Assembly: GCA_050873965.1 (NCBI GenBank)
Contig: JBNMJS010000006.1
Location: forward strand, 1 to 34,080
Source of the DNA: UBA2883 sp050873965
GTDB lineage: Bacteria > Cyanobacteriota > Vampirovibrionia > Gastranaerophilales > Gastranaerophilaceae
Direction of reading: 5' to 3'
DNA: 34,080 nt
Shown here: positions 16,629 to 24,878 of the stretch, piece by piece
Numbering within the stretch: the stretch's first letter is position 1
How the letters are laid out: every line of letters starts with the position of its first letter
Made by a program: the position numbers and the translations under genes
The notes under the pieces: generated by a model
Told to the model about the DNA's origin: nothing
The model's database searches: none
What the model saw: the letters and a program-made list of their open reading frames with translations, nothing else

Positions 16629-17183
16629 ATGTATGATTTTATTGAAACTTTTATAAAAACAGTAGAAAATTTGTATTCTTTAAAAGAATGTTATGAATAC
16701 ATTGATGAAATGGTTGAAAAACAAGAAGATTTTAAAGAATTAGATTTGAATTTATTTAAGTATAAAGATATATTCATTCGTACCGGTAAGATTTTTAGTA
16801 TTGTTAATACAGCAGATTGTATTGAAAACATTTCAAAATATAATTTGGCAACTGCACCAGAATTTGTTAAGACAATTCGTTTGAAAAATAATGATGATAT
16901 GGTTTTGATAACAAGAGTTAATGGTTCAGAAGTTTCTGATTTTGAACGCTATTTAGATAAAAAGAATGTATTATCAGAGAAAGAAAGAACAAAAGTTATT
17001 GAAGATTTTGATAAATTAGCAGAAAAGAATTTGTATAATCCATCTATGACTGATGATTTGAATTATTGGTTTGTTATTGCTGATAAAATTTATATTGATA
17101 AATGGGTTGAGTTGTCTTCTTTTGATTCAGATGATGAAAAACAAGAAAAACGTAAAGTTTTGTTAGAAATGTGCGATTTATGA
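16629..17183 (+). CDS. Unrecognised acidic protein, possibly degenerate kinase-like
   Basis: The 184-residue protein is rich in Lys, Asp and Glu with no membrane segment. The order TIRLKNNDDMVLITRVNGSEV, then a helical stretch, then LYNPSMTDDLNYWFVIADKIYIDKWVEL (about 135-162) is reminiscent of the hinge and catalytic-loop/metal-site region of small protein-kinase-like phosphotransferases, with Asn at the metal-ligand position and DKW in place of DFG. This similarity is weak and by eye only. GAGGGCG lies 8 bases before the ATG. It sits between the PRTase-loop protein and the PHP protein, on the same strand. Confidence 0.6.
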   Translation: MYDFIETFIKTVENLYSLKECYEYIDEMVEKQEDFKELDLNLFKYKDIFIRTGKIFSIVNTADCIENISKYNLATAPEFVKTIRLKNNDDMVLITRVNGSEVSDFERYLDKKNVLSEKERTKVIEDFDKLAEKNLYNPSMTDDLNYWFVIADKIYIDKWVELSSFDSDDEKQEKRKVLLEMCDL

Positions 17184-17257
17184 TAAAATTTTAGCAAATT
17201 TATTTATTTACATGATTTATTATGGCTGAGAACTATAATGAAAGTAAATAAATTTAT

Positions 17258-18364
17258 ATGTTAAAAATTTCCCCAAGTATTCAAAGATATTCAAAAACTC
17301 AATTAAAATCATTCAAACCACAAATAAATATTCCTGTGGATTATAAGTTCGGTGTTGAAAAAACACAATTTAAGCCAATATTGATGTCTGAAACTTTGTC
17401 AGATTTGGATTATAAAAATACAATTTGCAAGGCTGCAGATATAGCAAATGTACAAATACATAATTTGAAATCTGTTATTGGACCACAAGAATTAAAACGA
17501 GTAGTTAAAGAAAATTCTAATAATCGTGAATTTTGGGTTCCTGGAGAACGTCCTAACGCAATGGAAGCAATACCTGATTCTTATGGATTAGAAAATGTAT
17601 TTTCCAAAGATTTTGGTGCAAGTATTCATATTCATACAGTGCGTTCTGACGGTCAATTGACCGTTGAAGAAGTTTTAAATCAAGCAGCAAAATATGCCGA
17701 TAAATACGCTCAGAAAGGTAAAGGAAGATTTATTGTCGGTATTACTGATCATAATACAGTCGATGGTTGTAAAGATGCTGTGAAAATTTTGGCTAGTAAT
17801 CCAGAAAAATATAAGAATTTAGGTGTTGTTTTAGGTTCAGAAATTTCTACAAAAGAACGTTCAATTGCAGAATATCAATTGAGAAAACCTGAAAAATTGC
17901 ACGTTTTGGCATTATGCGTAAATCCATTTGATAAAGAGGTAAATTCATTCTTTTCAAATTTAGCAACCACTCCGAAAACACCAATGTTTCCAAAAGAAAT
18001 TAATGTAAAAACAGCAGTTGATGCATTTAGCAATCAAAAATATGGTTGGTTTTCATTAGCACATCCTGCATACCCAGATATGCAACATCGAGTAAAAGCA
18101 GGTGATGATTATTGTGATGCAACTGCTAAAACTATCAAACATTTTAAAGATACTGCTAAAGATAAAGCATTATATGTAGAGAATTATTATGCTAGTTATT
18201 TTGGGAATCTAAACACCGATAAAAAACTTAAAAAGACAATTGAACAAACCTGTGATGCTTTAAATTTATATAAAGCAGGTGGTATTGATACACATGGTGG
18301 TTCAATATTTTATAGCAGTAATAAATGTAATGCTAAAAGATTAAAAGCAATGAATGAAAAATAA
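17258..18364 (+). CDS. PHP-domain protein (putative metal-dependent phosphoesterase)
   Basis: After a 115-residue leader region of unknown function, a PHP domain is evident from its metal-binding motifs: HIHTVRSDGQLT (about 124-135), ITDHNTVDG (about 167), GSEIS (about 198), LHVLAL (about 220), LAHPAYP (about 270) and GGIDTHGG near the C-terminus. PHP enzymes hydrolyse phosphoesters with a trinuclear metal centre. At 368 residues it is larger than the second PHP protein in the window (at 21552). A TATAAT at 17234-17239 puts the transcription start about 12 bases before the ATG, and no Shine-Dalgarno is seen. Its stop abuts the stop of the opposing gene. Confidence 0.82.
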   Translation: MLKISPSIQRYSKTQLKSFKPQINIPVDYKFGVEKTQFKPILMSETLSDLDYKNTICKAADIANVQIHNLKSVIGPQELKRVVKENSNNREFWVPGERPNAMEAIPDSYGLENVFSKDFGASIHIHTVRSDGQLTVEEVLNQAAKYADKYAQKGKGRFIVGITDHNTVDGCKDAVKILASNPEKYKNLGVVLGSEISTKERSIAEYQLRKPEKLHVLALCVNPFDKEVNSFFSNLATTPKTPMFPKEINVKTAVDAFSNQKYGWFSLAHPAYPDMQHRVKAGDDYCDATAKTIKHFKDTAKDKALYVENYYASYFGNLNTDKKLKKTIEQTCDALNLYKAGGIDTHGGSIFYSSNKCNAKRLKAMNEK

Positions 18365-18847
18365 TTATTTGATTAATCCTGCTTTAGCTAAGAAGAATGC
18401 GTGAACATAATAAGCATAAATTATGCCAAGAATTGCACCCCAAAATACTTGTAGAGGAGTATGTCCTAATAGTTCTTTTAATTTTCCACCAATTTCTTGG
18501 ATTTCGTGTTTATAAAAATCTTCTAAAATTCTATTTAAACAAGCTGCTTGTCTGCCTGCTGCACGTCTTACACCTGCAGCATCATACATTACAACTAATG
18601 CATAACCTAGTGCAATTGCAAATGCAATTGATTGAAAACCTAAGATTAGACCAACCATTGTTGATAGACCTACAACACTAGCAGAGTGAGCACTTGGCAT
18701 TCCACCAGTTGTTGTGAATAATCTTAAATCTATTTTTTTATTAAAGATTAAATGTAAACTAAATTTGATTGTTTGGGCAATCAGAGGAACTGTTAAACTA
18801 ACAAATAATACTTCATAGCCTGTGTTTACAAATTTAGATATATCCAT
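18365..18847 (-). CDS. DUF212 / divergent PAP2 family membrane protein
   Basis: This 160-residue integral membrane protein belongs to the divergent PAP2 (DUF212, YuiD-like) family of putative lipid or polyprenyl phosphate phosphatases. Visible motifs are GGMPSAHSA (about 49-57), MYDAAGVRRAAGRQA (about 87-101) and LGHTPLQVFWGAILG (about 127-141), corresponding to the phosphatase signature regions. The ATG at 18847 is chosen since AAGGGA lies 5 bases upstream; an in-frame ATG at 18883 precedes that site. It is divergent from rny and convergent with the PHP gene, with no bases between the two stops. Confidence 0.9.
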   Translation of the reverse strand: MDISKFVNTGYEVLFVSLTVPLIAQTIKFSLHLIFNKKIDLRLFTTTGGMPSAHSASVVGLSTMVGLILGFQSIAFAIALGYALVVMYDAAGVRRAAGRQAACLNRILEDFYKHEIQEIGGKLKELLGHTPLQVFWGAILGIIYAYYVHAFFLAKAGLIK

Positions 18848-19163
18848 AAAATCCCTTCTTCTTATTTTAAATACATAATTCAATGTATTTATATTCTATC
18901 ATGATATAACTTATTATTCGAAAAATTTAATATATTGTATCAAATGATTTACAATTAACTACTTTTTATGGTGGGTTTTCTTATTTTCCTAACTATACAA
19001 AATTTGAAATATATGATAAGATTGTATCAGATGTAGTAGAAAATTTTTAGGAAATATATGCGATAAAATTATTTAAAAACATCATTTAGGTAATCCGTTG
19101 GTAGGCTATATGTACCAACAGTCGTGTATATATAATAAAAACAATAGAAAAGGATAAAAACAG
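18848..19163. other. 316-base intergenic region between DUF212 gene and rny
   Basis: Reading toward the DUF212 gene, an extended -10 (TGaTAGAAT) lies at 18893-18898 on the minus strand. Toward rny there is TATAAT at 19132-19137 with a poor -35. A hairpin with 7-base arms GTTGGTA (19098-19104) and TACCAAC (19114-19120) lies just upstream. Codons 18931-19050 form a stop-bounded stretch without ATG that reads like protein and may be a gene remnant. No tRNA or terminator was seen. Confidence 0.5.
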
Positions 19164-20675
19164 ATGAGTATTATTCCAATCTCAGTGATTGTAGTAATGA
19201 TAGCTGTAGTTGTCGTACAACAAGTTTTGTACGTGAAGTTATCAAAACAATCTAAGGTTAGTGCTGCCAGTTTGGCTGAAAAAGAAGAATTAATCAAAAA
19301 AGAAGCAATGATTTCAGCAAAAGAAGCATTGCAAGATGAAAGAGAAAAGTTCAATGAAGAAGAACGTGAACGTAGACGTGAATTGAACAATTATGAAAAT
19401 AAACTTACAAAAAGAGAAGATGAATTAGAAAACAAAATTCAATCTGTAACAGATAAAGAATCTAATCTTGATAAAAGAGAAGATGAAATTGATGAAAAAG
19501 AAAGTTATTTAGAAGAAACTATTAGAAAACAAGTTTCTGAGTTAGAAAGAATTTCTGGGTTATCTGTTGATGATGCTAAAAAGATGCTTTTAGAACAATT
19601 AAAGAAAGATTTAGCACAAGAACAAATGCAGTTGATTCGTGAGAATGAAGCAAAAATTCGAGAAGATGCTCAAGAAAAAGCTAAAGATATTATTACTACA
19701 ACAATGCAACGTTGTATGATGGAACAAGTTGTTGAATCAACAGTTTCTGTTGTTTCATTACCAAACGATGAAATGAAAGGTCGTATTATTGGTAGAGAAG
19801 GTCGTAATATCAGAACCTTAGAAACGTTAACTGGTGTTGACTTGATTATTGATGATACTCCAGAAGCAGTTGTTTTATCATCTTTTGATCCAGTTAGACG
19901 TGAAATTGCAAAATTAGCGTTAGAAAAACTTATTCAAGATGGACGTATTCACCCAGTTAGAATTGAAGAAGTTGTTGAAAAATCAAAAGCTGAAATTGAA
20001 AAGAAAATATTTAGAGAAGGTGAAAATGCCGCTTTAGATATGGGTGTTATGGGATTAAGTAAAGAACTTATTAAAGATTTAGGACGTTTGTATTATAGAA
20101 CAAGTTATGGTCAAAATGTCTTAAATCACTCTATAGAAGTTGGTCATATTGCCGGCATGTTGGCTGCTGAATTAGGTGCTAATGTTTATGTCGCTAAAAG
20201 AGCAGGTTTATTGCACGATATAGGTAAGGCTGTTGACCAAACTCAAGAAGGTACTCATATTCAATTAGGTGTTGAATTAGCAAGAAAATTTGGTGAAAAA
20301 GAAGAAATTATTCATGCAATTGAAGCACACCACGATGATGTTACTGCTAATACAATTGAAGCAGTATTAGTAAAAATTGCAGATGCTATTTCTGCTGGTC
20401 GTCCTGGTGCAAGACGTGATACTTTAGAAATCTATATTAAACGTTTACAAAAGATTGAAGAAATTGTTAATAGTTACGAAGGTATTAAACAATCTTTTGC
20501 AGTTCAAGCAGGACGTGAAGTTCGAGTTATTGTTGAAGCTGAAATGTTTGATGATTTAGCATCTGGTAAATTGGCTCGTGATATTGCTAAGAAAATTGAA
20601 AATGAGTTAGATTATCCAGGACAGATTAGAGTTACAGTTGTTCGTGAATTTCGAGCAGTTGAAATAGCTAAATAG
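19164..20675 (+). CDS. rny: Ribonuclease Y
   Basis: This endoribonuclease initiates mRNA decay at the membrane. An N-terminal membrane helix (about 3-22) is followed by a long Lys/Glu-rich coiled coil (about 30-190), a KH RNA-binding domain with GRIIGREGRNIRT near residue 210, and an HD domain with LLHDIGKA near 353 and the AHHDD motif near 390. The length of 503 is normal (family about 510-520). AAGGA lies 9 bases before the ATG. It is the first gene of an operon with ymdB, a PHP nuclease, a pilin-like gene and a LOG gene. Confidence 0.97.
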   Translation: MSIIPISVIVVMIAVVVVQQVLYVKLSKQSKVSAASLAEKEELIKKEAMISAKEALQDEREKFNEEERERRRELNNYENKLTKREDELENKIQSVTDKESNLDKREDEIDEKESYLEETIRKQVSELERISGLSVDDAKKMLLEQLKKDLAQEQMQLIRENEAKIREDAQEKAKDIITTTMQRCMMEQVVESTVSVVSLPNDEMKGRIIGREGRNIRTLETLTGVDLIIDDTPEAVVLSSFDPVRREIAKLALEKLIQDGRIHPVRIEEVVEKSKAEIEKKIFREGENAALDMGVMGLSKELIKDLGRLYYRTSYGQNVLNHSIEVGHIAGMLAAELGANVYVAKRAGLLHDIGKAVDQTQEGTHIQLGVELARKFGEKEEIIHAIEAHHDDVTANTIEAVLVKIADAISAGRPGARRDTLEIYIKRLQKIEEIVNSYEGIKQSFAVQAGREVRVIVEAEMFDDLASGKLARDIAKKIENELDYPGQIRVTVVREFRAVEIAK

Positions 20676-20702
20676 TAACAAAGGTGGTTATAATCAGTCA
20701 TC

Positions 20703-21536
20703 ATGACAAATAAAGAATTGAAAATTTTATTTTTCGGAGATTTGGTAGGCAAAGTCGGTAGGAATTCCGTCATTGCCTATCTTGCTGATTTAAAAAATAA
20801 AAATCAATTGCCAGATTTTGTTATTGTTAACGGTGAAAATGCATCTCACGGATTTGGTCTAACAGAGAAAAATTATAATGAACTTTTGAACGCTGGTGTT
20901 AATTGTATTACATCAGGCAATCATATATGGGATAAGAAAGATATTTATTCGTATATAGATAATGCAGATAAGCTTATACGACCTATAAATTATCCTGATT
21001 GCAAATATGGCTATGGTAGTCGTATTTTTGAAGTTAATGGCGAAAAAGTTGCTGTTATAAATGCGTTAGGACGTGTTTTTATGCAACCAATGGAATCTCC
21101 TTGGGTTGTAGTTAAAGAAGAAGTTGAAAAATTAAAAAAAGAAACTAATAATATTATTGTAGATTTTCATGCTGAAGCGACAGCTGAAAAATTATGTTTT
21201 GGTAGATATTTATCAGAATTGGGAGTTTCAATGTTTGTTGGTACTCATACGCATGTTCAAACTGCAGATGAAACCATTATAAAAAATATGGCATATATTT
21301 CTGATGTAGGTTTTTGTGGTGCAGTAGATAGTATTATTGGTATGGAATATCAAACCTCTTTAAAAAGATTAGTTACATTATTACCTGAAAGATATGAGGT
21401 ATCTGAAACTTACCCTGCTCATATCAATGCTGTTGAAGTTTCGTTAGTTGATGGAAACGCAACAGAGATTAAAAGAATTAATATAATAGTAGATAATAAA
21501 AATGGAATGGAGGTCAGCGTTGATACTAGCGTTTGA
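20703..21536 (+). CDS. ymdB: YmdB-type metallophosphoesterase (2',3'-cyclic nucleotide phosphodiesterase)
   Basis: YmdB-family enzymes are calcineurin-like dimetal phosphodiesterases that hydrolyse 2',3'-cyclic nucleotides and affect RNA levels and biofilm formation in Bacillus. Motifs are FFGDLVGKVGR (start), NGENASHGFG, SGNHIWDK and GTHTHVQTAD. Length 277 residues, slightly longer than usual (about 264). Conserved position directly after rny supports the name. An AAAGGTGG lies 15 bases before the ATG, longer than optimal, so initiation may depend on coupling to rny. Confidence 0.93.
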   Translation: MTNKELKILFFGDLVGKVGRNSVIAYLADLKNKNQLPDFVIVNGENASHGFGLTEKNYNELLNAGVNCITSGNHIWDKKDIYSYIDNADKLIRPINYPDCKYGYGSRIFEVNGEKVAVINALGRVFMQPMESPWVVVKEEVEKLKKETNNIIVDFHAEATAEKLCFGRYLSELGVSMFVGTHTHVQTADETIIKNMAYISDVGFCGAVDSIIGMEYQTSLKRLVTLLPERYEVSETYPAHINAVEVSLVDGNATEIKRINIIVDNKNGMEVSVDTSV

Positions 21537-21551
21537 TACAAGGAGGGTGAA

Positions 21552-22400
21552 ATGAAATCAGATTTTCATATTCACACATATTATTCTGATGGAATATTCT
21601 CACCCGAAAAAATAGTTGATTTAGCCGTAGAACACGGTTTAGAGGTTATTGCATTAACTGATCACGACAATATTTTGTCTTATGATGTAGCAAAAAAATA
21701 TATTGAAGAAAAACACGAAAATCTTGAACTTATTAGAGGTGTGGAAATTAATACACTTTATAAAGGTATGGAAGTTCATATTCTTGGCTATTTCATGGAT
21801 GTGAATAATAGAGATTTCGTCAATATGTTGAAAACTCAACAACAAGCCAGAATTAAACAAACAAAGGAAATTTTAGCACTTTTGAATAAAAAAGAAGGTA
21901 TTAAAATTAAGTTTGAAGATGTAAAAAATATGGTTGCAGAAGGTGGTAGTATTGGACGTCCACATATTGCAAAAGCAATTACAAATGTTGGTGGTACAGC
22001 AAATGTAATAGAAGCATATAGCAAGTATATTCATGCAGATTCACCTGTATATGTTGAAAGAAAGACTGTGTCACCTTTCGATGTTGTTGAAATTATATAT
22101 GATGCAGGGGGTATTCCTGTAATAGCACACCCTTATGATGTGCCGATTGCAGATGAATTAATTCCTCAATTGGTTAATTGTGGTTTACGTGGTATTGAAG
22201 CATATCATAGAAAACATTCTGCACCATATATTGAACATTTTTCAACATTAGCAGAAGAATATGGTTTGATTGTTACTGGTGGCTCTGATTTTCACGCACC
22301 AAATATTATGAACGGTCAAATTATTTTAGGTAAAAATTTCGTTCCTGAGTGGATTTATGATAATCTAATTAAAGAGAAAAAACGATTAGATATGGCATAA
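21552..22400 (+). CDS. PHP-domain phosphoesterase, RNase AM (YciV/TrpH)-like
   Basis: This 282-residue protein has the compact PHP arrangement of RNase AM/TrpH: DFHIHTYYSDG (residues 4-14), ALTDHDN, GVEIN, EVHILGYF, IGRPHIA, VIAHPYD and a C-terminal TGGSDFHAPN. In E. coli this family trims 5' ends of RNA and hydrolyses 3',5'-bisnucleotides. The context, third in the rny-ymdB operon, strengthens an RNA-degradation role. AAGGAGGGTGAA precedes the ATG, the strongest ribosome site in this operon, and the gap from ymdB is 15 bases. Confidence 0.88.
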   Translation: MKSDFHIHTYYSDGIFSPEKIVDLAVEHGLEVIALTDHDNILSYDVAKKYIEEKHENLELIRGVEINTLYKGMEVHILGYFMDVNNRDFVNMLKTQQQARIKQTKEILALLNKKEGIKIKFEDVKNMVAEGGSIGRPHIAKAITNVGGTANVIEAYSKYIHADSPVYVERKTVSPFDVVEIIYDAGGIPVIAHPYDVPIADELIPQLVNCGLRGIEAYHRKHSAPYIEHFSTLAEEYGLIVTGGSDFHAPNIMNGQIILGKNFVPEWIYDNLIKEKKRLDMA

Positions 22401-22431
22401 ATTTGCAATATAGAAAGGCAATATTATATAA

Positions 22432-23028
22432 ATGGAAAAGGGTTTTACTCTTGTAGAGGTTATAATTTTATTTGTGATATTTTTAACGGTAGCAGTACTT
22501 GTTATTCCGTTATCGGTTGATGACGCTGTTACTGCAAAAAATACTGCAAAATGGCAACATGTTCAGAGTGGTTTTTCTAGTATTCCTATTAGTATGATGA
22601 ATACTGAAAAATATAAAACTACTCAAAAAATTGAATTGGAAGATTTTATAACTGCATTGATAAAAATTCATCCATTAAAGAATGTTGTTAATTATAAAAT
22701 TAAATATATGAACGGTGATGCACCAGAAACAAAATATGTTTTTGATGAAATATATAATACTGATGATGGTGCAACATTAGCATTTAAATGGTTAGATACA
22801 AGTAATATCAATGGCGAAGATAAATTATATGGCATTTTAATGTATGATGTGAATGGAAAACGTGGACCTAATGTATGGGGTAAAGATGTTTTTGGTATGA
22901 ACATTTATGCTAATAAAGTTGAACCTATCGGTAAATCAGAAGATCCTATCACTATTGAGTCTGATTGTTCTCGTCAAGGTAGTGGTGTATATTGTTCTGC
23001 GTATTATTTGAACGGAGGAAATAGATAA
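22432..23028 (+). CDS. Type IV pilin-like (pseudopilin) protein
   Basis: A class III signal begins immediately: MEKGFTLVEV, cleavable after Gly4 by prepilin peptidase, with Glu5 of the mature protein present and a following hydrophobic helix to about residue 30. The globular part ends with a disulfide-capable pair (CSRQGSGVYC) and includes YDVNGKRGPNVWGKDVFGM, resembling the calcium-site loop of type II secretion pseudopilins. No assembly ATPase or platform gene is nearby, so it is an orphan subunit of a machine encoded elsewhere. It follows the PHP gene by 31 bases and is immediately followed by a TTG-started LOG gene. Confidence 0.85.
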   Translation: MEKGFTLVEVIILFVIFLTVAVLVIPLSVDDAVTAKNTAKWQHVQSGFSSIPISMMNTEKYKTTQKIELEDFITALIKIHPLKNVVNYKIKYMNGDAPETKYVFDEIYNTDDGATLAFKWLDTSNINGEDKLYGILMYDVNGKRGPNVWGKDVFGMNIYANKVEPIGKSEDPITIESDCSRQGSGVYCSAYYLNGGNR

Positions 23029-23622
23029 TTGTTAAAACGAGTTTGTGTTTATTGCTCTTCTTCAAATAGTCTTGATAAGTCATATTATAATGATGCAGAA
23101 TTACTTGGTGAATTGTTAGCAAAATCAAATTTTGATTTGGTTTATGGTGGCAGTTGTGTTGGAACAATGCATTCTGTCGCTAGTAGTGCTAAAAAACATG
23201 GCTCAAAAATTTATGGAGTTATGCCCGAAAAATTATATAATTTTGGTGTTTCTTCTGATTATTGTGATGAATTTATTTTGACTGAAAATATGCGTGAACG
23301 TAAAGCAAAATTAGATGAATTATCTGATTCTATTGTTGCAATGGCTGGTGGTTTTGGAACATTAGAAGAAGTATCTGAAATGATTGTTCAAAAACAGTTG
23401 GGTTATAATCAAAAGCCTATAATATTTTTAAACACAAATGGATTTTATGATAAATTATTTGAATTTTTTGAAAATATTGTAGATGGAAAGTTCGCAAAAG
23501 ATACTGCTAAAAAATTGTATTATATTGCTAATACCCCTCAAGATGTTGTTGAATATTTGAAGAATTATAAACCATTAGATAAAGAAATTAAACCAGAAGA
23601 TATTTATACTTCTGTAAAATAA
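23029..23622 (+). CDS. LOG family protein (TIGR00730-type phosphoribohydrolase)
   Basis: Members of this Rossmann-like family release free bases from nucleoside 5'-monophosphates, as in cytokinin activation. Motifs visible are CVYCSSSN at the start, GGSCVGTMHSVA (about 43-54) and the paired MRERK (about 88) with AGGFGTLEE (about 106), where the usual PGG is AGG. Length 197 is normal. The start is TTG at 23029, directly after the TAA of the pilin gene; GGAGG lies about 10 bases before it, inside the pilin gene, indicating translational coupling. Substrate is unknown. Confidence 0.87.
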   Translation: MLKRVCVYCSSSNSLDKSYYNDAELLGELLAKSNFDLVYGGSCVGTMHSVASSAKKHGSKIYGVMPEKLYNFGVSSDYCDEFILTENMRERKAKLDELSDSIVAMAGGFGTLEEVSEMIVQKQLGYNQKPIIFLNTNGFYDKLFEFFENIVDGKFAKDTAKKLYYIANTPQDVVEYLKNYKPLDKEIKPEDIYTSVK

Positions 23623-23628
23623 AAATAT

Positions 23629-23656
23629 GCCCTCACTCAAGGAGTATAGCGAGGGC
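23629..23656 (+). other. Bulged hairpin after the LOG gene
   Basis: GCCCTC (23629-23634) pairs with GAGGGC (23651-23656) and, inside, ACTC pairs with GAGT, leaving a 5-base bulge on the 3' side and an AAG loop. No T run follows, so it is not a typical intrinsic terminator. It could stabilise the 3' end of the rny operon message or mark a processed end. Confidence 0.45.
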
Positions 23657-23737
23657 TGCAACGTAAAAGAGACATTTCGCCAACATTATTACATGTATTT
23701 TTTTATCTTTCCAATAAATTATTAAAATGTTTGTATT

Positions 23738-23766
23738 TTGATTTAATAACAAATTTAGTCTATAAT
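23738..23766 (+). promoter_or_regulatory. Promoter giving a probable leaderless message
   Basis: TTGATT at 23738-23743, a 17-base spacer and a perfect TATAAT at 23761-23766 are followed, 6 bases later, by the ATG at 23773. The predicted transcription start coincides with the start codon, and no Shine-Dalgarno is present. Confidence 0.6.
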
Positions 23767-23772
23767 CTTGGT

Positions 23773-24873
23773 ATGAAAAAAATTTTAGGGATATTTTTTA
23801 TATTTTTTGTTTTATTTATAACAAGTGTAGTTAATGCTGGAGAAGTCACTGTTGGTACTCCGGCTCTTTATCCAACAGAAGAAATTGACACACTTTTTTA
23901 TGATAATAATGCAATAAATAGTTCTGTTAAAAAGATAAATTTACCAGACGTACAGAAAAATCAAAAACCTAAAAAAGTAAGAATTAAAAAAGAAAACTCT
24001 AAAGAAACTTCTTTAAAAACTCAAAAAGATACAAATGTTAAAAAAGAAGAAAAACAAAATGTATCACCTGTTACACCAAAAAAGAGTGAACAAAAGGTTG
24101 ATGAAGTTAAACCTATAAAACAAGAAAAAACTGAAAATAAGGTTAAAAAAGAAACTGTTCAGAAACAAGTTAAAACAGAAGATAAAAAAGTCGAAAATAA
24201 TACAAAAACTGAATCCGTAAAGAAAATAAATAATACGAAAAAAGTTGAAAAATCAACGGAACAAAAAACAGAAAAAGAAGTAAAAAGCCAAGAGTCTAAA
24301 AAAGAAGTTCTATCAAAAGATAAACAGGAAGAAGAACGTCGTAGATATAGAGAATTAGAAGAATTAACAGAATTAAATCAGAAGGCTGTTGCACTATATA
24401 CAGACAATAATTTAGAAGAATCTTTAACTTGTTTTTTGAAGATACCTGAAAAGATGCGTACACCTGAGATGTGGTTGTTAATCGGTAATATTTTGATGGA
24501 TCAAGGTCGAAAAGATGATGCCGCATTTATGTATGGTAGAGCAATCTTGACTGATTCAACATATTACAAAGCATATTATAATTTAGGTAATATTTATTTG
24601 AATGATGACAAATTTAATATGGCAATAGAACAATATAAAATGGCATCAAAATATAATCCTAATAATGCGTATGTTTTTTATAATTTAGGTTGTGCATATT
24701 TAAAAGCAGGTGATTTGAAGAAGGCAAAATATGCATTTATTAGAGCGATTGAATTAAAGAATAATATCGCAGATTTTCATTATAATTTAGCATTTGTTTA
24801 TAAAAAATTGGGTAAGGAAAAACAAGCAAAAACTTATTTAGAAAATTATAATAAATTGACTGGACAGATTTAA
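23773..24873 (+). CDS. Secreted TPR-repeat protein with Lys/Glu-rich linker
   Basis: A signal peptide occupies residues 1-22 (cleavage likely after VVNA). Residues about 60-190 are low complexity, almost only Lys, Glu, Thr, Val and Gln, like a spacer across periplasm or cell wall. The C-terminal 170 residues form tetratricopeptide repeats (AYYNLGNIYLNDDKFNMAIEQY, then two similar units), a scaffold for protein contacts. The ATG at 23773 is chosen because it opens the signal peptide; a TTG 14 codons upstream would add a tail before it. It converges with the GH13-like gene, stops 5 bases apart. Confidence 0.88.
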   Translation: MKKILGIFFIFFVLFITSVVNAGEVTVGTPALYPTEEIDTLFYDNNAINSSVKKINLPDVQKNQKPKKVRIKKENSKETSLKTQKDTNVKKEEKQNVSPVTPKKSEQKVDEVKPIKQEKTENKVKKETVQKQVKTEDKKVENNTKTESVKKINNTKKVEKSTEQKTEKEVKSQESKKEVLSKDKQEEERRRYRELEELTELNQKAVALYTDNNLEESLTCFLKIPEKMRTPEMWLLIGNILMDQGRKDDAAFMYGRAILTDSTYYKAYYNLGNIYLNDDKFNMAIEQYKMASKYNPNNAYVFYNLGCAYLKAGDLKKAKYAFIRAIELKNNIADFHYNLAFVYKKLGKEKQAKTYLENYNKLTGQI

Positions 24874-24878
24874 TCTTG

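Noticed and set aside
17222..17251. 9-codon upstream frame before the PHP gene
   Set aside because: Too short to judge, no ribosome site, and the predicted promoter -10 lies inside it, so it is probably not transcribed as a leader peptide.
23629..23656. Rho-independent terminator after the LOG gene
   Set aside because: A stem is present but there is no T run after it, so it was listed as a hairpin rather than a terminator.
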